A stretch of DNA of 11,985 nt from Candidatus Woesearchaeota archaeon (GCA_030751755.1 JASMFO010000004.1:1-11985), one strand, 5' to 3'. Positions 6,310-11,985 are shown, numbered from the stretch's first letter. Numbers and translations: made by a program. Notes: generated by a model from the letters alone, not told the origin.

Positions 6310-7491
6310 TTAAAATTTTCTGCTTACTTTTTTATAAGCCTCCCGGAAAGGAATTCCTTTTTTTACAAGCTTGTAAGCTTCTTCTGTAGCATAAAGCTCT
6401 TTAGTTAAAGCTTCTTCGCATTTTTTTTCATCGATTTTTATTTTTGATACTGTAAGAACCATCATCTTAATGCAGCTTTTTACTATTTCCAGGGAGCTGA
6501 TAACAGGCTCTTTTGTAAGCTGCAGGTCGCGATTATAACCAGAGATTAAGTTGCTTATCATGCTTTTGACCTTGAATTCTTCTCCTAAAACAACATGATA
6601 TTTTGCCCTTACTAACTCCAATACATCTGGATTTTTCTTCTGCGGCATTATAGAGCTTCCTGTACAGAAATCCTTTGGCAGCGATATAAAGCCAAATTCC
6701 TGCATGTTAAACAGCATTAAATCGGTTGATAATTTATTTAAATCAAGCATAATCTGGCTCAACAAATGCAGAATTGTCGCTTCAAGTTTGCCGCGGCTTA
6801 ATTGAGCATACATTGGATTGCTCATTGCCTCTGAAAAACCCATTAAGGATGCGGTCATTTTTTTGTTTATCTTGATGGAAGGTATTCCAAAACCAGCAGC
6901 ACTGCCTAGAGGAGATTTATCTATAATTGAATAAGCTGCATCCAATAATCTCAAATTATCCTCTATTGAGGAAATAAAAGATCCAAGCCATGTTTTTACA
7001 TCTGTTGGCATGGCTTTCTGCATATGCGTATATCCTGGAATCTTTATCTTCCCGTATTTTTTTGTTATTGTCAGCAATGAATCCTTATACTGGCCCAATA
7101 ACGTTTTAATTTCTTTTAATTCCTCTTTCTCGTACAGACGCAAAGCAGTTAATACCTGGTCATTCCTTGAACGTGCTGTGTGTATCTTTTTGCCTAAATT
7201 GCCAAGTTTTTTTGTCAAATAATTTTCAATTGCTGTATGAACATCCTCATCTTCCTGCTTGATTTCAAATTTATTTTTTTTATCTAGCTCTAAAATTTCT
7301 ATTAATGTTTTTTTCAATTTTTGTAATTCATTATTATCGATTATATTAATCTTATTTAGCATTGTAGCATGCGCTATGCTGCCCAAAACATCATATTTTA
7401 CCAGCTCTTTGTCTAGCAAAAAGTCATTTCCAACAGTAAAATTTTCAATTTCCTCATTCAGCTTGTAATCTTTTTGCCACAGTTTTGTCAT
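6310..7491 (-). CDS. argH: Argininosuccinate lyase, C-terminally short
   Basis: ArgH splits argininosuccinate into arginine and fumarate, the last pathway step. The fumarase/aspartase superfamily signature GSSIMPQKKNPD (278-289, with the catalytic serine loop) is intact, as are HTARSRNDQV (104-113) and GYTHMQKA with its histidine (His156). The N terminus (LWQKDYKLNEEIENFTVGND, then YDVLGSIAHA) resembles the Bacteroidetes-type lyases as I remember them. The protein has 393 residues, whereas typical lyases have 440-470; it stops just after PFREAYKKV, where others continue for 50-65 residues. The stop is followed 3 nt later by argJ, so this is a clean short form and not an obvious frameshift. 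The gap to argF is 1 nt. Confidence 0.94.
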   Translation of the reverse strand: MTKLWQKDYKLNEEIENFTVGNDFLLDKELVKYDVLGSIAHATMLNKINIIDNNELQKLKKTLIEILELDKKNKFEIKQEDEDVHTAIENYLTKKLGNLGKKIHTARSRNDQVLTALRLYEKEELKEIKTLLGQYKDSLLTITKKYGKIKIPGYTHMQKAMPTDVKTWLGSFISSIEDNLRLLDAAYSIIDKSPLGSAAGFGIPSIKINKKMTASLMGFSEAMSNPMYAQLSRGKLEATILHLLSQIMLDLNKLSTDLMLFNMQEFGFISLPKDFCTGSSIMPQKKNPDVLELVRAKYHVVLGEEFKVKSMISNLISGYNRDLQLTKEPVISSLEIVKSCIKMMVLTVSKIKIDEKKCEEALTKELYATEEAYKLVKKGIPFREAYKKVSRKF

Positions 7492-7492
7492 T

Positions 7493-8416
7493 TTAGATCT
7501 TATGTAATAATTTCAAAATTATTGCCTTCTGCATATGCAGCCTGTTTTCTGCTTGATCAAATACTATGCTTTGCTTACCATCAATCACTTCTGCAGTTTG
7601 TTCTTGTCCGCGGATTGCAGGAAGACAATTCATGAAAATAGCATCCTCCTTTGCATTTGCCATTAATTTTGCAGTTACCTGGTAGGGCTTGAAAGTCTTT
7701 ATTCTTTCATCTTCCTGCTCTTTTGGGATATGATAGCTCATCCACGTATCAGCATACACTATATCCACATTGTCCACAGCCTTTTCTGCATTGTTCAATA
7801 TTTCAATCTTTGAGTCAGATTTCTTTGCATTTTTTTCTGCAAGATCAATAACCCACCCTAATGGCTCATGTTTCTTTGGGCAGCTGATTGAGATGTTTAT
7901 TCCAACAATTGAGCACCCCAAAAGCAATGAATGTACAATGTTATTGTTGCCATCCCCGACAAAACACAGCTTTAGTCCTTTCAGTTTATTCTTTTTCTCA
8001 TAAATTGTAAGCAGATCAGATAAAATCTGGCATGGGTGGAATATGTCTGTCAGGCCGTTAATTACAGGCACTGTTGCATTGTTTGCCAACTTCTCAATAC
8101 TATCCTGCTTGAACAACCTTGCCATCATTATGTCGCAATATCTGCTGCTTGTTTTTGCTGTGTCTTCTATTGATTCTTTTTTCCCTAATGGAGAGTCTTT
8201 TATATCCATATATATTGCATGGCCCCCTAGTTGAGTCATCCCAACCTCAAACGAAGCCCTGGTCCTTAAGGATGGCTTTTCAAATATCATGAGCATTGTT
8301 TTGCTCTTTAAAATGTCAAAATATTTTTCAGGATTTTTTTTAATTTTAGATGCATGGCTGATTAAATCATCAACCATTTCTTTGTTCCAGTATCGAAGGG
8401 ATAATAGATATTTCAT
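7493..8416 (-). CDS. argF: Ornithine carbamoyltransferase (variant substrate motifs)
   Basis: ArgF joins carbamoyl phosphate and ornithine to make citrulline. The 307-residue protein shows the carbamoyl-phosphate site FEKPSLRTRASFEVG (45-59), MARLF (98-102) and DIFHPCQ (124-130), and a C-terminal FDQAENRLHMQKA (286-298). Two amino acid-side motifs depart from the textbook form: DxWxSMG reads DTWMSYHI (223-230) and HCLP reads NCLP (263-266), though the catalytic cysteine (Cys264) is kept. Operon context (ornithine-making genes below, argG and argH around it) favours ornithine as substrate; an acetylated or other amine cannot be excluded from these residues. The gap to argG is 16 nt, without a clear ribosome binding site. 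Confidence 0.92.
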   Translation of the reverse strand: MKYLLSLRYWNKEMVDDLISHASKIKKNPEKYFDILKSKTMLMIFEKPSLRTRASFEVGMTQLGGHAIYMDIKDSPLGKKESIEDTAKTSSRYCDIMMARLFKQDSIEKLANNATVPVINGLTDIFHPCQILSDLLTIYEKKNKLKGLKLCFVGDGNNNIVHSLLLGCSIVGINISISCPKKHEPLGWVIDLAEKNAKKSDSKIEILNNAEKAVDNVDIVYADTWMSYHIPKEQEDERIKTFKPYQVTAKLMANAKEDAIFMNCLPAIRGQEQTAEVIDGKQSIVFDQAENRLHMQKAIILKLLHKI

Positions 8417-8432
8417 TTTTGATAATTTTTCA

Positions 8433-9662
8433 TTAATAAGTGTCTTTTTTGCTTCTTAAAGAACTTGCCTTTAACCTTACAGCATTCAGTTTTATAAATC
8501 CTAAAGCATCTTTTTGGTCATAGCCTCCAGTAGCATCCATGCTGCTTAAGTCCTGATTGTATAATGAATCTTTTGATTCACGTCCTGTAACACTGCAATT
8601 TCCTTTGTATAATGACAAATAAACAGTTCCGTTTATATGCTCCTGGCTCTTGCCAAATGCTGCCTGCAAAAATTTCATCTCCGGAGAATACCAAAAACCG
8701 TAATAAACCAACTCCGAAAATTTGGGCATTAACATGTCTTTAAGATGGGCTACTTCTCTGTCTAATGTAAGCCCTTCTATATCACGATGAGCTATATGCA
8801 ATATTGTTCCTCCAGGAGTTTCGTAAATTCCTCTTGACTTTATTCCAACAAAGCGGTTTTCAACCATGTCAATCCTGCCAATGCCATTTTCTTTTCCTAA
8901 TCTGTTGAGGTATTGGAATAACTCAAGAGGCTTTGTCTTTACAGTCCCGTCATTTTTGTTTTTTACGTTTACTGGATTTCCGTGCTTGAATTCTATCTCA
9001 ATTGCTGTTTCCTTGTCTGGGGCTTCCTTAGGGCTTTTTGTCATTTGAAAATCTTCATCATCCAGTGTCTGTTTGGGGTCTTCCAATATTCCAGCTTCAT
9101 AGCTTATATGCATGAGATTTGCATCTGTACTGTAAGGCTTTTCTTTTGTAACCTTAACAGGAATTCCATGCTTATCTGCATATTTGAGCATATCACTTCT
9201 TCCTTTAAATTGTGCAAGAAATTCTGCATCTTTCCATGGAGCTATTACTTTTATTTTTGGGTTAAGGGTATAATATGTCAGCTCAAACCTTACCTGGTCA
9301 TTGCCCTTGCCTGTAGCACCATGGCTTACAAAATCCGCTTTTTCCTTTTTTGCTACCTCAATCTGCTTTTTCGCAATTAAAGGCCTTGCTAAGGAAGTTC
9401 CCATTAGATAACGGCCTTCATAGACTGCATTTGCCCTTATTGAAGGGAATATAAAATCAGTAACAAATTCTTTTTTTACATCCTCTATGTAAACCTTAGA
9501 TGCACCTACTTTCAAAGCTTTTTCCTTAGCTGCATCAAGGTCTTCTTCTTGTCCTAAGTCTGCTATAAATGCAACTACATCAAAGCCTTTGTCAATAAGC
9601 CATTTTAGTATGACTGAAGTGTCCAGGCCTCCGCTATATGCTAATACAACTTTTTGCTTCAT
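8433..9662 (-). CDS. argG: Argininosuccinate synthase
   Basis: ArgG condenses citrulline and aspartate using ATP to form argininosuccinate. The PP-loop nucleotide motif AYSGGLDTS is at 8-16, SHGATGKGNDQ at 113-123, MHISYEAGILEDP and RIDMVENRFVGIKSRGIYETPGG follow, and the C terminus has GRESKDSLYNQDLSSMD and LGFIKLNAVRL. The 409-residue length and running similarity fit the type I enzymes that include human ASS1, with long stretches such as ATGKGNDQVRFEL being shared. It is the first gene of the seven-gene arginine operon. Its ATG lies about 36 nt after the centre of a TATA box, which predicts a leader of about 10 nt; no Shine-Dalgarno precedes it. Confidence 0.96.
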   Translation of the reverse strand: MKQKVVLAYSGGLDTSVILKWLIDKGFDVVAFIADLGQEEDLDAAKEKALKVGASKVYIEDVKKEFVTDFIFPSIRANAVYEGRYLMGTSLARPLIAKKQIEVAKKEKADFVSHGATGKGNDQVRFELTYYTLNPKIKVIAPWKDAEFLAQFKGRSDMLKYADKHGIPVKVTKEKPYSTDANLMHISYEAGILEDPKQTLDDEDFQMTKSPKEAPDKETAIEIEFKHGNPVNVKNKNDGTVKTKPLELFQYLNRLGKENGIGRIDMVENRFVGIKSRGIYETPGGTILHIAHRDIEGLTLDREVAHLKDMLMPKFSELVYYGFWYSPEMKFLQAAFGKSQEHINGTVYLSLYKGNCSVTGRESKDSLYNQDLSSMDATGGYDQKDALGFIKLNAVRLKASSLRSKKDTY

Positions 9663-9685
9663 TTTTTATGAAATAAAAAATGACA

Positions 9686-9717
9686 GGAAAGCGTTAAATA
9701 AAAGTCTGTGGCTTTCC
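9686..9717. promoter_or_regulatory. Inverted repeat flanking the argG TATA box, candidate operator
   Basis: GGAAAGC at 9686-9692 and its exact complement GCTTTCC at 9711-9717 lie on either side of the TATA box, with arm centres 25 bp apart. The GC-rich arms stand out in very AT-rich DNA. A dimeric repressor bound here would block TBP, a common archaeal mode of repression. The repeat itself is seen directly; operator function is inference. Confidence 0.35.
9694..9703 (-). promoter_or_regulatory. TATA box of the arginine operon
   Basis: The minus strand reads TTTTATTTAA, centred about 36 nt upstream of the argG ATG, preceded by a purine-containing CAGAC. It would start transcription near 9672 and leave a leader of about 10 nt. 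Confidence 0.5.
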
Positions 9718-9795
9718 GCTTCATTTTTATTGAATTTATGTCCCTTATAGGTGATATGGTAACTCCCTTTTACCTTATAAATCTAACGCCCTATT

Positions 9796-9831
9796 TTAGA
9801 CAAATTAGACAAAAATGTATAATATTAGACA
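9796..9831. repeat. Three direct TTAGACA repeats
   Basis: Exact copies of TTAGACA start at 9796, 9805 and 9825, so spacings are 9 and 20 bp, close to one and two helical turns. A related inverted TGTCT lies at 9851-9855 and another at the start of the small gene (9945-9949). Phased repeats in a divergent promoter region suggest a regulator binding along one face of the DNA. The AT-rich composition weakens the case. Confidence 0.35.
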
Positions 9832-9905
9832 TTACATATAAAGGAGAAAATGTCTTGCATAAAACTATTTGTTTAATTTTAATTAAATATGTCCAAAACA
9901 AAACA

Positions 9906-9913
9906 TTTAAATA
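9906..9913 (+). promoter_or_regulatory. TATA box for the 49-residue gene and ACT gene
   Basis: TTTAAATA preceded by AAAACA, identical in core to the boxes before the nuclease and ribA genes. Its centre is about 34 nt before ATG 9944, predicting a leader of about 8 nt, which supports the short gene being real. Confidence 0.55.
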
Positions 9914-9943
9914 GAAGTTATAAAATTATTATTATTGAGCGAT

Positions 9944-10093
9944 ATGTCTTTTTGGAAGAGTACCACAAAGATATCAAGACATATACGCTCCTTTAATATG
10001 CAAAAAGACCTTTCAGATTGGATTGATGTAAGTAAAATAGAAATTGACGACAATGTATCTAGGGAAATAAATAAATCGATTAATCAAGGATAA
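9944..10093 (+). CDS. Unrecognised 49-residue protein upstream of the ACT-domain gene
   Basis: ATG to TAA gives 49 residues starting MSFWKSTTKISRHIRSF, with a basic N-terminal third (three Lys and two Arg by residue 15) and a more acidic middle (DLSDWIDVSKIEIDD). No family is recognised, and no signal peptide, membrane segment or cysteine pair is present. The case for a gene is its position: a good TATA box 34 nt upstream, a start just after the predicted transcription start, and a stop 8 nt before the first possible start of the ACT-domain gene. It does not read as an attenuation leader, since it has no run of arginine codons. It could be a small partner of the ACT protein. Confidence 0.5.
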   Translation: MSFWKSTTKISRHIRSFNMQKDLSDWIDVSKIEIDDNVSREINKSINQG

Positions 10094-10101
10094 TTTTTAT
10101 T

Positions 10102-10758
10102 GTGCAATTGGGGGTTGGTAAATTGGTAAATATAACAAAGCTTACAGAGGATTATATAGCACAGCATCCTTCAATTAAAGACTGCTTAAAGAAAGGCATG
10201 ATTAACTATTCTTCTTTGACAAGGCAGATATGCGGGGACTTAAATTTAGAGTTGAAAAAGAATTTTGATGCAATATTAATAGCCTGCAGAAGATATCATA
10301 GGAAAGTTAGCAAAGAAGCTGTTTTAGAGAATAAAATAATCAAAATATTAAAAGGCAGCAAGTTAGAAGTCAAAAATAAGATTGTTGTTGTTTTGGTGGA
10401 GAAGGATATTTACTACGGCCATTTGATTGAACTGCAGAAAGAGATTAAAAAGAAATCTGAGCTATTCCACATTATAGAAGGCTCAAATACAATTACAGTA
10501 ATAACTTCTTATGAATTTCTAAGTTTTGTAAAGAGGCTATTCAAAAATAAAATTATAAAGATAAATGAAAACCTGGCAGAAGTTATATTGAAAAGCTCTA
10601 AGGATATGGAAAAAACTTTAGGCGTTATTGCTTATTTATCAACCTTATTGGCTGAAAATGGGATTAATATTATAGAAACAATGTCTACCTGGACCGATAC
10701 TTTGTTTGTTATAGATGAAAAAGATATTGCCAAGGTTATGGGATTGCTGAGATTTTGA
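10102..10758 (+). CDS. ACT-domain protein with N-terminal helical (HTH-like) region, candidate amino acid-responsive regulator
   Basis: A 218-residue protein. The N-terminal part (about 10-70) is helical, with HPSIKDCLKKGMINYSSLTR then an ACRRYHRK end, resembling the N termini of archaeal ACT-domain proteins and possibly a DNA-binding helix-turn-helix. A middle alpha/beta segment (about 92-150) could be a degenerate ACT domain. The C-terminal ACT domain (about 172-218) shows LGVIAYLSTLLAENGINI then TDTLFVIDEKDIAKVMGLL, very like the amino acid-sensing ACT units of aspartokinases. No catalytic domain is attached. It faces the arg operon across the candidate operator region, which suggests arginine-responsive control; this is inference. 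The start is uncertain: GTG 10102, or TTG 10123, which follows a GGGGGTTGG site by 4 nt. Confidence 0.72.
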   Translation: MQLGVGKLVNITKLTEDYIAQHPSIKDCLKKGMINYSSLTRQICGDLNLELKKNFDAILIACRRYHRKVSKEAVLENKIIKILKGSKLEVKNKIVVVLVEKDIYYGHLIELQKEIKKKSELFHIIEGSNTITVITSYEFLSFVKRLFKNKIIKINENLAEVILKSSKDMEKTLGVIAYLSTLLAENGINIIETMSTWTDTLFVIDEKDIAKVMGLLRF

Positions 10759-10761
10759 GTG

Positions 10762-11361
10762 TTAGACAACCCCCTTATCTTCTAAATAATGCCCCAGTTT
10801 TTCTTTTTTTGCTTTAAGATATTTTTTATTTAACCCATTAGGCTTAATCATTAGTGGAACTCTTTTAATAATTTTAATGTCATACTTCCCTAAACCTTCT
10901 ATCTTTTTAGGATTATTTGTTAGCAACCTTATTCTTTTTAATCCTAAGTCAACTAGAATCTGCACTCCAACAGTGTAGTCCCTCATATCAGCTTTAAAAC
11001 CAAGTTTTTCATTTGCTTCAACAGTGTCCATGCCCTGATCCTGTAATGCATATGTTTTTATTTTATTTACCAATCCAATTCCACGGCCTTCCTGTCTTAA
11101 GTAAACTAAAACACCACCTTCCTTTCCTATTAACTTTAATGCCTTGTCAAGCTGCTGGCTGCAGTCACATCTTAAAGAATGAAACACATCGCCGGTGAGG
11201 CATTCAGACTGAACTCGTACTAAAACATCTTTTTTATTTTTAATGTGCCCTTTGACTAAAGCAAGATGATGTAACCCTTTGCTGCATTCATAAACAACTG
11301 CAGTAAAATCTCCATATTCTGTTGGTAAACTAGCAGTTTCCTTCTTTCTTATTGCTTGCAT
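10762..11361 (-). CDS. ribA: GTP cyclohydrolase II (bacterial type)
   Basis: RibA opens GTP to a diaminopyrimidine ribose phosphate, formate and pyrophosphate, the first step of riboflavin synthesis. The 199-residue protein has the zinc site CLTGDVFHSLRCDC (Cys54, Cys65, Cys67), the GTP-binding RQEGRGIGL (89-97), the DMRDYTVGVQIL block (125-136) with the conserved Arg and Tyr, and LLTNNPKKIEGL (146-157). It is a stand-alone domain without a RibB fusion, of normal length. The usual VHSECLTGD reads VQSECLTGD. Many archaea use the unrelated GTP cyclohydrolase III, so a bacterial-type enzyme here suggests transfer or lineage-specific retention. A TATA box about 26 nt before ATG 11361 predicts a leaderless transcript. 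Its stop is 3 nt from that of the convergent ACT gene. Confidence 0.94.
   Translation of the reverse strand: MQAIRKKETASLPTEYGDFTAVVYECSKGLHHLALVKGHIKNKKDVLVRVQSECLTGDVFHSLRCDCSQQLDKALKLIGKEGGVLVYLRQEGRGIGLVNKIKTYALQDQGMDTVEANEKLGFKADMRDYTVGVQILVDLGLKRIRLLTNNPKKIEGLGKYDIKIIKRVPLMIKPNGLNKKYLKAKKEKLGHYLEDKGVV
10798..10810 (+). terminator. T-rich run after the ACT gene
   Basis: T5-C-T7 lies about 40 nt beyond the ACT gene stop, inside the 3' end of convergent ribA. Such oligo-T tracts terminate archaeal transcription. It also encodes ribA codons, so its role is uncertain. Confidence 0.35.
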
Positions 11362-11383
11362 TTTAAATGGTAAACTAACAAGT

Positions 11384-11391
11384 TATTTAAA
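11384..11391 (-). promoter_or_regulatory. TATA box for ribA
   Basis: Minus-strand TTTAAATA centred about 26 nt before ATG 11361, placing initiation at or next to the start codon, so the mRNA is probably leaderless. Confidence 0.6.
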
Positions 11392-11431
11392 CATTATCAC
11401 GGCAGATAGAGATATAGGTATATAATTGCAG

Positions 11432-11443
11432 AAAAAGCTTTTT
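11432..11443 (-). terminator. AAAAAGCTTTTT palindrome with T run after the acidic gene
   Basis: A perfect 12-bp palindrome overlaps the stop codon of the acidic gene and gives a T5 run on the minus strand. It could serve as an oligo-T terminator before ribA; the stem is too AT-rich to be a strong hairpin. Confidence 0.3.
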
Positions 11444-11627
11444 ATTCGTCCTCGTCTTTGTCTTCTTTGTCTTCCTTCTTCTCTTTTTCTTCGTCAGCCT
11501 TCTCGTAGCCCTGCATAAACCCTGCTTCCTCAGGGCTCATTTCACCGCCTTCTACAAGCTCTTCTCTGCCTTCTTCGTCATATACAGTTTCTTCCTCTTT
11601 TTCCTCATTCTTTTCGTCTTCTGGCAT
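11442..11627 (-). CDS. Very acidic 61-residue protein of unknown function
   Basis: About 30 of 61 residues are Asp or Glu against 9 Lys/Arg, a net charge near -21. The centre carries a less charged segment, MSPEEAGFMQGYEKA (30-44), that looks like the conserved core, between an acidic N terminus and a Glu/Asp/Lys-rich tail ending in DEDE. I recall similar small acidic proteins with an F-x-x-G-Y-E core in uncultivated archaea, but no function is known to me. No signal peptide, membrane segment or cysteine is present. It has its own TATA box (11657-11665), about 33 nt before ATG 11627, and lies 46 nt after the deaminase gene. The acidic tail is probably disordered. Low-complexity coding makes spurious frames possible, but promoter and start support a real gene. 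Confidence 0.65.
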   Translation of the reverse strand: MPEDEKNEEKEEETVYDEEGREELVEGGEMSPEEAGFMQGYEKADEEKEKKEDKEDKDEDE

Positions 11628-11656
11628 TTTACGTCGAAATTAAAATTTTAACAATG

Positions 11657-11665
11657 ATTTAAAAA
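11657..11665 (-). promoter_or_regulatory. TATA box for the acidic protein gene
   Basis: Minus strand TTTTTAAAT, centred about 33 nt before ATG 11627, in the 46-nt gap after the deaminase gene. It predicts a leader of about 7-8 nt. Confidence 0.45.
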
Positions 11666-11673
11666 GTTTTCTA

Positions 11674-11985
11674 TTACAATTTACTTTGATCAACTTCTAT
11701 ATGTGTTAATTCTATGCCTAGTTTTTTTGCAACATCAAAGATTCTTTCATCCCTGTAGAACTCTCCGTAATAAATTTTTTTAATTCCAGCATTAACTAAC
11801 ATCTTAAAGCAAGGCCAGCATGGACTGGCAGTAATGTAGACCTCAGACTTATCAATCATAACACCATTCTTAGCTGCCTGTAAAACTGCATTTGATTCTG
11901 CATGTATTGTAGCAACACAATGACCATTTTCCATCATATGGCCTGCTTCATCGCAATGTGGCATGCCGCGTATGCTGCCATTATA
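11674..11985 (-). CDS. Deoxycytidylate (dCMP) deaminase-like protein, N terminus outside window
   Basis: The frame stays open to the window edge and gives 103 residues before TAA. It begins YNGSIRGMPHCDEAGH, then has TIHAESNAV with the zinc histidine and catalytic glutamate, and SPCWPCFKMLVNAGIKKIYY with the two zinc cysteines. This order, including the GMPHCDE zinc/substrate loop, is that of dCMP deaminases (ComEB/CDD family), which turn dCMP into dUMP for dTTP synthesis. An internal ATG at 11964 is not the true start, because conserved residues lie before it. Around 40-60 residues are missing. A general cytidine/nucleotide deaminase is the alternative. Its promoter lies beyond the window. 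Confidence 0.9.
   Translation of the reverse strand, partial: YNGSIRGMPHCDEAGHMMENGHCVATIHAESNAVLQAAKNGVMIDKSEVYITASPCWPCFKMLVNAGIKKIYYGEFYRDERIFDVAKKLGIELTHIEVDQSKL

Larger units (their letters stand above)
9663..9943. other. 281-bp divergent intergenic region between argG and the 49-residue gene
   Basis: The longest non-coding stretch in the window. It holds the argG promoter and inverted repeat at one end, three TTAGACA repeats in the middle (9796-9831) and the TATA box of the rightward unit near the other end. A GTG-started frame covers 9708-9914, but its peptide has low complexity and no recognisable features, so I regard it as non-coding. An AAGGAG site (9841-9846) sits 3 nt before an 8-codon frame (9850-9876), which may be chance. 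No tRNA-like or riboswitch-like fold was recognised by eye. Confidence 0.6.

Noticed and set aside
6310..7491. Frameshifted argH pseudogene
   Set aside because: The frame is continuous with all catalytic motifs, the stop is followed directly by argJ, and no leftover tail sequence was seen.
9708..9914. GTG-started 68-codon frame between argG and the small gene
   Set aside because: Its peptide has no recognisable feature, it overlaps the argG operator and TTAGACA repeats, and it ends at the TATA box of the next unit.
9944..10093. Attenuation leader peptide for arginine
   Set aside because: The 49-residue frame has only three scattered arginines and no terminator/antiterminator-like structure, and it lies upstream of the ACT gene and not of the arg operon.

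Overview
This 12 kb window looks like chromosomal DNA from a small, AT-rich archaeon. That reading rests on TATA boxes of the TTTAAATA or TTATAAAT type about 26-37 nt before the start codons at the head of transcription units, several probably leaderless genes, almost no intergenic space, and an N-terminally unusual ACT-domain protein that resembles archaeal ones. The compactness and the mixture of apparently bacterial-type enzymes would suit a DPANN-like lineage such as Woesearchaeota, but lineage cannot be fixed from sequence inspection alone. No rRNA, tRNA, CRISPR array, insertion sequence or phage gene was seen.

Layout. Bases 1-315 (+) hold the C-terminal end of PurA. Tail to tail with it, on the minus strand, lies a two-gene unit (1775 to 312): a retropepsin-like RimB protease followed by a RimK-type glutamate ligase. 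A divergent promoter region (about 1776-1882) separates rimB from a small PD-(D/E)XK nuclease-like gene (+, 1883-2188), whose stop overlaps the end of the arginine operon.

The centre (9662 down to 2185, minus strand) is one unbroken seven-gene operon, argG-argF-argH-argJ-argB-argD-argC. Gene junctions are 16, 15, 1, 3 and 9 nt gaps or short overlaps, so one transcript from the TATA box at 9694-9703 is likely. ArgJ can supply and recycle the acetyl group. ArgB, ArgC and ArgD turn N-acetylglutamate into N-acetylornithine, ArgJ releases ornithine, and ArgF, ArgG and ArgH turn ornithine into arginine. The pathway is therefore complete from glutamate apart from carbamoyl phosphate supply. ArgB carries the N-terminal helix and C-terminal signature of arginine-inhibited enzymes. 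ArgF has unusual residues in the ornithine loop and the HCLP motif, and ArgH lacks the usual last 50-65 residues.

Divergently from argG, after a 281-bp non-coding stretch with candidate operators, runs a plus-strand unit made of an unrecognised 49-residue protein and an ACT-domain protein. Its position makes it the best candidate for an arginine-responsive regulator. The right end holds ribA (GTP cyclohydrolase II), a very acidic 61-residue protein, and a dCMP deaminase-like gene that runs off the window, all on the minus strand.

The most promising leads are the ACT protein/small protein pair facing the arg operon with an inverted repeat around its TATA box, and the RimK/RimB pair with an AbrB-like tail on RimK in an organism expected to lack the classical RimK substrate bS6.
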